Assembly: GCA_964539655.1 (NCBI GenBank)
Contig: CAZIJH010000010.1
Coordinates: 1 to 18,908 of the forward strand
Direction: 5' to 3'
Length of the DNA stretch: 18,908 bases
Source: CAZIJH01 sp964539655
Lineage (GTDB): Archaea > Aenigmatarchaeota > Aenigmatarchaeia > CG10238-14 > SCSR01
Made by a program: the position numbers and the translations under genes. Below are positions 12,927-18,908 of the stretch, piece after piece (within the stretch, counting starts at the first letter, position 1; the number at the start of each line of letters is the position of its first letter). The notes under the pieces were generated by a model that worked only from the letters and a program-made list of their open reading frames with translations, was not told the origin of the DNA and ran no database searches.

Positions 12927-13610
12927 TTATTTTATGCCAAATCTGTATTTAAGTCCCTCTGTTAATATGAAAGACAAAACCTGAGTGACCACTCTTATTC
13001 CTCTTTTCACTTCGCTCTGCCTTCTGTACAAAACCGTGACAGGTATCTGCCTGATTTTCAATTTGTGTTTTATCGCTTCGATGAACATCGAATTTTCCAA
13101 AATGTATCCGCCGTAAATTTTGTTCCTCATTATTTTTGCTGCTTTGATGTTCATTGCGATGTATCCGATGTTCGTGTCCTTGAAATGCGTGCCGAACAGA
13201 ACGTTGAACGCAGTCCTCCAAACGAAGTTTCCTAGCCTGTGCCTGAAGGGCACCTTGCTCCAGTTCCTGTATCCCGTGACCATGTCGGCCTCGTTTTTCT
13301 CGAGCGGGTAGAATATTCTCGTTATCTCTTCCGGAACGTACTGCATATCCGCATCGATGAGCCCGATGTATTTCGCGAGCGGATATTTTCTCAGCACGTG
13401 CTCGATGCCTGTCTTGATCGCCTCTGCCTTGCCCTTGTTTTCGTTGTGTCTCACGAGCTCGACGTTCATCTTTTCGACAACTTCGACCGTATTGTCGGAT
13501 GACCCGTCATCAATAACGATTATTTTCAAGTTGGGAATTTTTCTCAGTCTCGTCACGACTTCCTTTATGTTTTTCTCCTCGTTGTACGCCGGAACCAAAA
13601 CTACTCGCAT
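12927..13610 (-). CDS. Family 2 glycosyltransferase (dolichol-phosphate mannosyltransferase-like)
   Basis: 227-aa GT-A glycosyltransferase. The N-terminus has VLVPAYNEEKNI, IIVIDDGSSDNT (DDGS for nucleotide-sugar binding) and NKGKAEAIKTGIEH, then GLIDADMQYVPEEI with the DxD-type metal site, and DMVTGYRN. The later part (RHRLGNFVWRTAFNVLFGTH, FKDTNIGYIAM) matches the polyprenol-phosphate sugar transferase group. There is no C-terminal transmembrane pair, so it is a soluble or peripheral enzyme that probably transfers a sugar from an NDP-sugar to a lipid phosphate for glycosylation of surface proteins, several of which are encoded nearby. The sugar is not predictable. It is 43 nt downstream of the AlkD-like gene on the same strand and followed 9 nt later by tRNA-Phe. 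A TATA-like AAATAAATA lies about 30 nt before the ATG. Confidence 0.9.
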   Translation of the reverse strand: MRVVLVPAYNEEKNIKEVVTRLRKIPNLKIIVIDDGSSDNTVEVVEKMNVELVRHNENKGKAEAIKTGIEHVLRKYPLAKYIGLIDADMQYVPEEITRIFYPLEKNEADMVTGYRNWSKVPFRHRLGNFVWRTAFNVLFGTHFKDTNIGYIAMNIKAAKIMRNKIYGGYILENSMFIEAIKHKLKIRQIPVTVLYRRQSEVKRGIRVVTQVLSFILTEGLKYRFGIK

Positions 13611-13653
13611 AATATCAGAATTGTAAATCCGAGCTATTTATTTGAATGGAATT

Positions 13654-14211
13654 TTAGAAATTCGATTCGATCCACAGTACTGCTCTCTTGACGTATTTTT
13701 CTTTGTCGCCTTCCACGGTTTTCAAAATGTCCCTGATTTCTTTTCTGAACCTTTCGTCTTTGACGTAGTTGATCAGCAAGACCAAGCCGAATCTTCTCTG
13801 CCAGAATTTTTTTGATTTCACAAGCTTGCGTGACAGATCAAAAATTTCTTTTTGATTTGCTTGTGCTATTTTTCTTATGGATTGCGTAGCCAATGTGTCG
13901 CATACGGACCAGTCACGAATTTTGTCAGAAAATTTTTCTATTAGTTCCAAGGTTTTTCCAGAATCTTCGTCGGAAATTTTTGAAAGTATCTTTGCAGCTA
14001 GGATTTTTTCCTCGTATCTTCCAGATTTCCACAATGCTTCCACAAGTTCCGCTCCGTGATGCTTGTAATTTTCTACCAGATCTGCAAGCAATGGCAATTT
14101 GACACCGTAAGAATTTTCAGAAGTCGGCACAAATTTCAAAACAGATTTTCTTACTTGCCCGTCTGATTTTGATTCAAGTATGTTTTGTATTTCGAAGAAG
14201 ATTTGTTTCAT
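13654..14211 (-). CDS. AlkD-like DNA glycosylase / HEAT-repeat protein
   Basis: 185-aa helical protein of the DNA alkylation repair family (AlkD/AlkC, PF08713), made of HEAT-like repeats that grip DNA and release alkylated bases. SYGVKLPLLADLV (34-46), YEEKILAAKILSKI (66-79), IRDWSVCDTLA (98-108) and FWQRRFGLVLLINYV (136-150) follow the family pattern. Trp101 and Asp105 correspond to the WDxxD-type catalytic region, and QRR fits the DNA-contacting basic segment. The ATG (14209-14211) overlaps the TGA of the upstream phosphatase gene as ATGA, indicating translational coupling; a longer frame would lie inside that gene. It forms an operon with the degenerate histidine phosphatase. Many archaeal homologues have no tested activity, so the precise substrate is open. 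Confidence 0.83.
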   Translation of the reverse strand: MKQIFFEIQNILESKSDGQVRKSVLKFVPTSENSYGVKLPLLADLVENYKHHGAELVEALWKSGRYEEKILAAKILSKISDEDSGKTLELIEKFSDKIRDWSVCDTLATQSIRKIAQANQKEIFDLSRKLVKSKKFWQRRFGLVLLINYVKDERFRKEIRDILKTVEGDKEKYVKRAVLWIESNF

Positions 14212-14783
14212 AACAAAGATTCCTTCAACAAATATCCCCAGCCAGGTTTCCATTCCTTCGGCTCTTTCAAACGCCAGTCATCCCTAATTGCTTGCTCCCA
14301 TGTTTTTCCATTCAATAGAACTTCCAAAACTAATTGTGACGCTTGACTATCTACGACAGCAACATTTTTTCCTGAATAATTTCTTATTAAATCTTTTAGA
14401 AAATCTCTGACACGTTTTTCAACATCTTTATAACTTTCGCCATTAGGAAATGGTGTTTCAACAAAATTTATAGCCACTTCTGGATTATCGGTAGATTCCA
14501 AAGATGGTGTCGCAGTCATATCGCCGTAATTGCACTCCCTCAATCTTTTATCAATAATTATTTTATAATCAGGAAACGCAACTTCCGCTGTTTTGCGAGT
14601 TCTTTTCAAATCGGCAGAAAAAACAGCATCAAATTTTCTATCCTTGATCAAATTTCTTAATTTGATAGATTGCTGTTCTCCCAATTCTGATAGATCAACA
14701 TCTTCCCATCCGGCCATTATTCCTTTTTCATTATATACCGAAGTACTATGAACAAAATAACTTATCTGTACAGATTTTTCCAT
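14208..14783 (-). CDS. Histidine phosphatase superfamily protein with degenerate active site
   Basis: 191-aa protein of the phosphoglycerate-mutase-like histidine phosphatase superfamily. The family frame is clear: ISYFVHSTSVYNEKG (7-21), GWEDVDLSELG (25-35), FDAVFSADLKRTRKTAE (51-67), LRECNYGDM (81-89) and FPNGESYKDVEKRVRDF (112-128). Normally RHG(E/T) supplies the phosphorylated His and a second His follows a VVSH or VAHQ motif. Here the first motif reads VHST: His12 is kept, Arg and Gly are lost. The second reads VVDSQA with Ser146 in place of His. Glu83 and the basic residues at 60-64 remain. It may thus be a weak or non-catalytic family member. The ATG at 14781-14783 lies 16 nt after the tRNA-Asn gene; longer frames run into the tRNA. 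It is translationally coupled to the AlkD-like gene. Confidence 0.85.
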   Translation of the reverse strand: MEKSVQISYFVHSTSVYNEKGIMAGWEDVDLSELGEQQSIKLRNLIKDRKFDAVFSADLKRTRKTAEVAFPDYKIIIDKRLRECNYGDMTATPSLESTDNPEVAINFVETPFPNGESYKDVEKRVRDFLKDLIRNYSGKNVAVVDSQASQLVLEVLLNGKTWEQAIRDDWRLKEPKEWKPGWGYLLKESLL

Positions 14784-14799
14784 TGTAATCACGAACTTG

Positions 14800-14888
14800 C
14801 GCCCTCGGAGGGATTTGAACCCACGACCTACCGGTAACTGCAATTTTGGTCTTAACAGCCGGGCGCTCTGCCACTGAGCTACGAGGGC
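14800..14888 (-). tRNA. tRNA-Asn (anticodon GTT) with 17-nt intron
   Basis: On the minus strand the acceptor GCCCTCG pairs with CGAGGGC, the D-stem is GCTC/GAGC and the T-loop is TTCAAAT. The anticodon region reads CCCGG-CTGTTA, then an intron at 14836-14852, then A-CCGGT. Removing the 17 nt gives loop CTGTTAA with anticodon GTT. The position, between bases 37 and 38, is the canonical archaeal site. CUGU pairs with GCAG to make the 4-bp helix between two 3-nt bulges (UAA and UUA) that hold the cut sites, with the rest of the intron as an open loop, i.e. a bulge-helix-loop. The discriminator is G and CCA is absent. The T-stem has one T-T mismatch and the outermost anticodon-stem pair (27-43) is C-U. 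The mature length is 72 nt. Confidence 0.92.
14836..14852 (-). other. tRNA-Asn intron
   Basis: The intron sequence on the minus strand is AGACCAAAATTGCAGTT. The splice sites fall in the 3-nt bulges UAA (5' site) and UUA (3' site) on either side of the CUGU/GCAG helix. The boundary is set by the canonical 37/38 position and by restoration of a seven-base anticodon loop. Confidence 0.85.
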
Positions 14889-14907
14889 AATAACCTTATT
14901 GAATTAA

Positions 14908-14919
14908 ACTAATTTTTAT
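14908..14919. promoter_or_regulatory. Candidate bidirectional TATA element for tRNA-Asn and the NMD3 operon
   Basis: ATTTTTATCC (AT-rich on both strands) is centred near 14915, about 27 nt from the tRNA 5' end (14888) on one side and about 27 nt from the NMD3 ATG (14942) on the other. A single TBP site could serve both. A second TATA-like stretch (ACTATATTA, 14926-14934) is too close to the ATG for the plus gene but could help the tRNA side. Confidence 0.45.
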
Positions 14920-14941
14920 CCTTAACTATATTAGAGTTTAG

Positions 14942-15610
14942 ATGTCTAAAAAATTCTGCCCCAAATGCGGGAACAAGACGGAGAAGTTCTACGACAATGT
15001 CTGCGCGGACTGCTTCCTGAAAAGGCTGGACGTCGAGATTCCGTCGAAGATGATTGTCAGGAAATGTAAGAGTTGCGGGAAGTATTTTGCTGGGGAAAAG
15101 GACTTCGATTCGCTCGAGCCGGCCGTAGGAAAAATCCTGTCAAGCAGTCTGAATGACGACAAGATAAAATCTGCGAACTACAGAATCTTGGACGGAAAAG
15201 TAAGCATCACATTAGTTATCGGCCGCGAAGATTTGGAGAAAGAGAAGTCGGGAGACATCCAGTTGGTGGAAAAGCTGATAATCTGCAGATATTGCTCGCT
15301 GAAAAATTCCAAATACTTCAACTCAACGCTGCAATTGAGGGTCGACAAGGATCTGCAGGAGGAGCTGCTTAACGTCATCAAGGACAACATCTACAGGCTA
15401 AACAGGAACGACAAGTTCGCATTCATCTCAACAGTGGAGAAATTGAAGGAAGGTTACAACATTTACATCGGATCGAAATCGGCGGCGAACAAAGTTGCTG
15501 AGCATTTGAAAAAACAATACAAGTTGAAGACTAAAATATCAAGAAAACAATATGGAATAGAAGGCGGGAAGACTATCTACCGCGACACTATATTAATTTC
15601 GAGGGATTGA
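14942..15610 (+). CDS. nmd3: NMD3 family protein
   Basis: Archaeal homologue of eukaryotic NMD3, the 60S export adaptor; in archaea it probably binds the large ribosomal subunit during assembly or recycling. The 222-aa protein starts with zinc-binding cysteine pairs: CPKC (6-9), CADC (21-24), CKSC (42-45) and CRYC (115-118), arranged as in the family's N-terminal treble-clef region. The later part includes GYNIYIGSKSAANKVAEHL and GIEGGKTIYRDTILISRD, matching the eIF5A-like/NMD3 C-terminal pattern of archaeal forms (COG1499). It is the first gene of the plus-strand informational operon, and the aIF1A ATG follows its TGA after one base. The start has no Shine-Dalgarno and may be leaderless. Confidence 0.9.
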   Translation: MSKKFCPKCGNKTEKFYDNVCADCFLKRLDVEIPSKMIVRKCKSCGKYFAGEKDFDSLEPAVGKILSSSLNDDKIKSANYRILDGKVSITLVIGREDLEKEKSGDIQLVEKLIICRYCSLKNSKYFNSTLQLRVDKDLQEELLNVIKDNIYRLNRNDKFAFISTVEKLKEGYNIYIGSKSAANKVAEHLKKQYKLKTKISRKQYGIEGGKTIYRDTILISRD

Positions 15611-15611
15611 C

Positions 15612-15938
15612 ATGGGAAAAGACAAATACCAGCCTACGCAGGAAGAAATCGAGATCTCCAGGATAAGGACTCCGCGCCAGAACGAGGTGCTTGGTGTTGT
15701 AGAGGAGATGGTTGGCGGTGACAGGCTGAGGGTCAAGTGCGACGACGGCAACGCAAGGATTTGCAGGATTCCGGGAAAGCTGAGGAAAAGAGTCTGGATA
15801 AGGGTCGGCAATCTGGTTCTTATTGAGCCCTGGGTCGTGCAGTCGAATGAAAGGGGGAACGTAGTTTTTGTCTACACTTCTACGCAGGCAAACTGGCTGA
15901 AAAGAAAAGGCTTTGCAAAAGCAATTTCAACAGAATAA
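15612..15938 (+). CDS. eif1A: Translation initiation factor aIF1A
   Basis: 108-aa archaeal initiation factor 1A, an OB-fold protein that binds the ribosomal A site and helps scanning and tRNA placement. Motifs seen are RTPRQNEVLGVVEEMVGGDR (19-38), RVKCDDGNARICRIPGKLRK (40-59), VWIRVGNLVLIEPW and the C-terminal YTSTQANWLKRKGF. The length is typical. It begins one base after the NMD3 stop; GAGG upstream of that stop could act as ribosome site. It is followed 21 nt later by the KH protein. In many euryarchaea a RIO1-type kinase gene lies between aIF1A and the KH gene; here there is none. Confidence 0.96.
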   Translation: MGKDKYQPTQEEIEISRIRTPRQNEVLGVVEEMVGGDRLRVKCDDGNARICRIPGKLRKRVWIRVGNLVLIEPWVVQSNERGNVVFVYTSTQANWLKRKGFAKAISTE

Positions 15939-15959
15939 AACAATTATTGTTTGTTGTCC

Positions 15960-16457
15960 ATGGAAGAATTCATTTCGATACCCGACGAGAGAATGAAATT
16001 GCTCAGGGCCGACCCTAGAATAAAACTGAAGATCGAGAAGCTGACCGGCGCAAAAATAAAATTGGAAGACGATGTAATAATCGATTCGGAAGACGCGATA
16101 CTGAGAAACAGGATAAAGGAATTTTTCAAGGCGTTCGGACGAGGGTTTGATTCGGAGACCGCGCTCACGTTGCTCGACGAGGATTACGTGATCGAAGTGA
16201 TTGAAATCTCAGATTACGTCGGAAAATCCAGGAACAGGCAGAATGTCTTGAAAGCTAGAATAATCGGCACGAAGGGAAGGACCAAGAAAAAAATCGAGGA
16301 AGATTGCGACGTGAAAATTTCAGTCTACGGAAAGACGATTTCGATAATCGGAAAGTGGAAACCGGTCAATTTGGCGAAAGAATCCGTTGAAAAGCTTTTA
16401 AGCGGTAGCGAACATAGTAGTGTTTATAGATTTTTAGAGGAGAGAAAAATAGCGTAA
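15960..16457 (+). CDS. KH-domain RNA-binding protein, Pno1/Dim2 type
   Basis: 165-aa archaeal Dim2/Pno1 homologue, which binds near the 3' end of 16S rRNA and takes part in small-subunit maturation and with aIF2. Two KH-like modules are visible. The first runs about 3-60: FISIPDERMKLL, KLKIEKLTGAKI, DAILRNRIKEF. The second is canonical, about 88-150, with ARIIGTKGRTKKKIEEDCDV carrying the GxxG loop (GTKG) and then VYGKTISIIGKWKPVNLAKE. FFKAFGRGFDSETALTLL links them, as in the family. The ATG (15960-15962) is chosen over a TTG three codons upstream. It lies in the operon 21 nt after aIF1A and 15 nt before top6B. Confidence 0.92.
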   Translation: MEEFISIPDERMKLLRADPRIKLKIEKLTGAKIKLEDDVIIDSEDAILRNRIKEFFKAFGRGFDSETALTLLDEDYVIEVIEISDYVGKSRNRQNVLKARIIGTKGRTKKKIEEDCDVKISVYGKTISIIGKWKPVNLAKESVEKLLSGSEHSSVYRFLEERKIA

Positions 16458-16472
16458 TTTTTGTGGTATTCC

Positions 16473-18059
16473 ATGGCTGAAAAAATTTTGACTGCTGAAG
16501 ATCTTGCGGGAAAGATGAGGGAGGTAAGCGTCGCCGAGTTCTTCGAAAAAAACAGGCACCTCCTGGGATATGAAAACACGACGAAGTCGTTGCTGACTAT
16601 CGTGAAAGAGGCGGTTGACAATTCATTGGATGCGACAAATGAATCTGGGATAATTCCCGACATAAAAATAACTCTGAAGGAAGTAGGAGTCGACAGGTTC
16701 AAGATTGTTGCCGAAGACAACGGCCCGGGTGTAATCGAGGAAAAAATTCCTTTCGCTTTCGGAAAACTTTTGTACGGCAGCAAGTTCCACAGGCTGAGAC
16801 AGAGCAGAGGCACGCAAGGTATAGGAATTTCTGGTGCGATTCTTTATTCGCAGCTGACGACCGGAAAGCCTGTGAAAATCACGTCAAGCATCGGCAAAGC
16901 AATCCACACCGTGGAGATTCTCATTGATGTGATGAAAAATGTTCCGACAATTATTTCGCACAAGGAGGAAAAAAATCCGAACGCATGGCACGGAGTCAAA
17001 ATTGAAATGGAAGCCGAAGGAAGGTACATAGAGGGGAAGCAGTCTGTTCCCGAATTTTTAAAACAGACAGCGATCGCAAATCCTTATGCAAAAATTGTTT
17101 ATGACGGTCCCAACGGAAAAATAAATTTCGACCGCGTAGTAAAGGAGCTGCCGATTCAGCCGAAGGAAATCAAGCCGCACCCGTACGGAGTCGAGCTTGG
17201 AATTTTGAGAAGAATGATGGCAAGCACGGACTCGAGAAACCTTGTCGGATTTTTGACGTCAGAATTTTCACGAGTCGGAAGATCGTCGGCGGATCAGATG
17301 CTGCGTTTGGCGAAAATAGAAAACAAGAAGCCTAGAGACATGACACATGACGAAACGGAAAGACTTCACAAAGCGATACAGATGGTCAAGCTCGTCTCCC
17401 CTCCCACGGATTGCCTATCACCAATGAGCGAAAAAATCATCGAGGAGGGTTTGAAAAAAGAGGTCGAGGCTGAATTTTTTGTCGCAGTTACCAGGCCTCC
17501 TGCAGTCTATAGGGGAAATCCTTTCCAGATAGAAGTCGGCCTCGCGTACGGAGGAAAACTTCCGCCTGATTCTACCGCCCAGTTGTTCCGTTTCGCAAAC
17601 AGGGTCCCTCTTCTTTATCACCAGTCCGACTGCGCGACATCGGAAGCGGTTGTCGACACTGATTGGAAGAGATACGGATTCTCGCAATCGGGCAGCCAGC
17701 TCCCGCAGGGTCCTCTTGTAATTTTGGTTCATTTCGCGTCGGTCTATGTTCCTTACACATCCGAAGGAAAGCAGGCAATCGCGGACTATCCCGAAATAAT
17801 CAAGGAGATAAAACTCGCTCTGCAGGAAGCCGGAAGAAGGCTGGCAATTTACGTCAGGCAAAAAAATAAAAGACGTGACGCTCAACTAAGAAGAGAGCTG
17901 TTCGAGAAATATATTCCGGAGCTCGCGGAGTCTTTGGAAAAATTGACAGACGTGAAGAAACAAAAAATAATCGAGGACTTGGAAAAAATTTCGAAGAAAG
18001 GTGTGAAAGTTGGAGAAGAAGCAGGAAGTAAAGAAAAATCTGAAGCAGCTGGGGAATAA
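16473..18059 (+). CDS. top6B: DNA topoisomerase VI subunit B
   Basis: Type IIB topoisomerase ATPase subunit; with Top6A it relaxes and decatenates DNA by passing one duplex through a double-strand break. The 528-aa protein has the GHKL ATPase: VKEAVDNSLDATNESG (44-59) with the N-box Asn, VAEDNGPGV (79-87), FGKLLYGSKFHRLRQSRGTQ and GIGISGA (116-122). The H2TH-containing middle (about 230-310, including FSRVGRSSADQML) and the transducer domain follow; its switch lysine is in SEGKQAIA (about 433). The acidic-basic C-terminal tail (about 490-528) is low complexity. The ATG at 16473 is used rather than a TTG four codons upstream. The last 50 nt overlap the inferred start of top6A, indicating coupled synthesis. 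Confidence 0.97.
   Translation: MAEKILTAEDLAGKMREVSVAEFFEKNRHLLGYENTTKSLLTIVKEAVDNSLDATNESGIIPDIKITLKEVGVDRFKIVAEDNGPGVIEEKIPFAFGKLLYGSKFHRLRQSRGTQGIGISGAILYSQLTTGKPVKITSSIGKAIHTVEILIDVMKNVPTIISHKEEKNPNAWHGVKIEMEAEGRYIEGKQSVPEFLKQTAIANPYAKIVYDGPNGKINFDRVVKELPIQPKEIKPHPYGVELGILRRMMASTDSRNLVGFLTSEFSRVGRSSADQMLRLAKIENKKPRDMTHDETERLHKAIQMVKLVSPPTDCLSPMSEKIIEEGLKKEVEAEFFVAVTRPPAVYRGNPFQIEVGLAYGGKLPPDSTAQLFRFANRVPLLYHQSDCATSEAVVDTDWKRYGFSQSGSQLPQGPLVILVHFASVYVPYTSEGKQAIADYPEIIKEIKLALQEAGRRLAIYVRQKNKRRDAQLRRELFEKYIPELAESLEKLTDVKKQKIIEDLEKISKKGVKVGEEAGSKEKSEAAGE
17999..18012 (+). promoter_or_regulatory. Shine-Dalgarno and TTG start of top6A inside top6B
   Basis: AGGTG (17999-18003) complements the archaeal 16S 3' end and lies 6 nt before TTG (18010-18012). 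The top6A frame is closed just upstream by TGA at 18004-18006, and there is no ATG before 18150, so this TTG is the best start for a full-length N-terminus. Confidence 0.65.
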
Positions 18060-18908
18060 GGTACTCGGCGACATAGAGAAGATAGAAAACCCTTCGATAG
18101 ACGTACCCATACGAACCTTGTCGAATGTGAAGTTCGACACGGAGTCGAAGATGATCAAGATGGGGGAGTCTGTCGCGAAAAGATATTTCTTCAATGTCGG
18201 TCACGTGAGAAAATTTGTACAGACTGTCGAAGCTGCCGCTGTTGCGAAGGAATTGATAGACGTCGACAAGCACCTGAGCCTCAGAGAGGCGTTCTACAGA
18301 ATGAAGAGGACCTTGCCGAATTCCGACATAAATCTCGTGGATGAGCAGGAGGAATCGAACGCGGCGATAGAAGATTTGGAACTTATCACGGGATCGTCGA
18401 GAGAATTTCTGCACATAAATGCTAACAAGCTCGGATCCGTCGCGGGAAATGTCGTGATCGAAGACAAGGGAGATATTATTGATTGGAGCAAGCTCGGTTC
18501 CGGTGGCTGGGCAATACCGTCGAATGTCGAAGACATTGTTTTCAAGAAAGTCGATGCGAAATTTATAATTTATCTTGAGAAGGCTGCAGAGTGGGAAAGG
18601 CTGCACGAAGACCGCGTCTGGCAAAAATTAAATTGTATAATTATTTCTTCGCAGGGCCAGGCGACGAGGGGAATCAGAAGATTGCTGCAGAGGTTGCACA
18701 TCGAGCACAAGCTTCCGGTGTACATTCTCGTGGACGGCGATCCCTGGGGGGCGTACATTTATTCCGTCATCAAATATGGATCGATTTCTCTCGCTCATAT
18801 TTCTCAGGAGCTCGCGATACCTGGCGCAAGGATGCTCGGTCTTACTGCAGACGACGTGATAAAATTTGATTTGAAAAAGCATCTCATCAAGTTCGAGGAA
18901 GTCGACGT
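18010..18908 (+). CDS. top6A: DNA topoisomerase VI subunit A (partial, cut by window end)
   Basis: Catalytic subunit of topoisomerase VI, related to Spo11. 299 codons are present before the window ends; the family is usually about 350-400 aa, so the last part is missing. From the TTG start the protein begins MEKKQEVKKNLKQLG and continues IPIRTLSNVKF-like (PIRTLSNVKF, 33-42). The winged-helix domain carries SLREAFYRMK (90-99) with catalytic Tyr96, the second position of the usual YY or FY pair, then DEQEESNAAIEDLE (111-124). The Toprim domain shows IISSQGQATRG and VYILVDGDPWGAYIY (237-251), with the metal-binding DGD at 242-244. It overlaps top6B by 50 nt in a different frame, with its ribosome site inside top6B. 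Confidence 0.95.
   Translation, partial: MEKKQEVKKNLKQLGNKVLGDIEKIENPSIDVPIRTLSNVKFDTESKMIKMGESVAKRYFFNVGHVRKFVQTVEAAAVAKELIDVDKHLSLREAFYRMKRTLPNSDINLVDEQEESNAAIEDLELITGSSREFLHINANKLGSVAGNVVIEDKGDIIDWSKLGSGGWAIPSNVEDIVFKKVDAKFIIYLEKAAEWERLHEDRVWQKLNCIIISSQGQATRGIRRLLQRLHIEHKLPVYILVDGDPWGAYIYSVIKYGSISLAHISQELAIPGARMLGLTADDVIKFDLKKHLIKFEEVD

Noticed and set aside
14781..14843. Longer histidine phosphatase with 20 extra N-terminal residues
   Set aside because: The extension is translated tRNA-Asn sequence and lacks family similarity.
17854..18624. 256-codon frame antisense to top6A
   Set aside because: The plus-strand reading shows Toprim DGD, the catalytic Tyr region and Top6A-specific segments; the antisense frame has no recognisable domain.
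1..18908. CRISPR array, insertion sequence or prophage genes
   Set aside because: No regularly spaced repeats, transposase, integrase or terminal inverted repeats were seen.

Overview
The window is archaeal. It encodes Top6B and the start of Top6A, aIF1A, an NMD3 homologue, a Pno1/Dim2-type KH protein, ribosomal protein eS17, a tRNA-splicing endonuclease, an intron-containing tRNA and an SRP 7S RNA with an archaeal fold. Genes are short and tightly packed: three convergent pairs overlap at their stop codons, several starts look leaderless, and many small membrane-anchored surface proteins with little recognisable homology are present. That style fits a small-genome (DPANN-like) archaeon, but the lineage is an inference from gene content.

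Layout. Positions 1-660 hold a tiny acidic-peptide gene (minus) and the SRP RNA (plus). Positions 663-3292 (plus) carry a membrane-anchored Lon-type protease, a minimal site-2 protease and endonuclease Q. Positions 3281-5512 are more AT-rich to the eye: a haloarchaeal-type SAICAR synthetase (purC, minus), a free-standing ThrRS editing domain (plus), and a nucleotidyltransferase-fold protein next to a small unknown protein (minus). tRNA-Val(CAC) follows. Positions 5687-10632 (minus) are a run of four cell-surface proteins with Ig-like or jelly-roll-like ectodomains plus a two-helix membrane protein, directly downstream of endA-rps17e (10669-11439). FolD (plus) starts divergently from endA and overlaps an ASCH-domain gene at its stop. 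Positions 12397-14888 (minus) form a dense cluster: tRNA-Asn with a 17-nt intron, a degenerate histidine phosphatase, an AlkD-like HEAT-repeat protein, a family-2 glycosyltransferase, tRNA-Phe and the ASCH protein. Positions 14942-18908 (plus) are an informational operon: nmd3, aIF1A, pno1, top6B, top6A (cut by the window edge).

How the genes may work together. The plus-strand operon joins ribosome biogenesis, initiation and DNA topology. EndA would be expected to splice tRNA-Asn, yet it lacks the catalytic lysine. Two tRNA genes sit 9 and 16 nt upstream of protein starts, so tRNA 3' processing could release nearly leaderless mRNAs. The strongest candidate for an undescribed system is the surface-protein block; I can describe its architecture but not its function.
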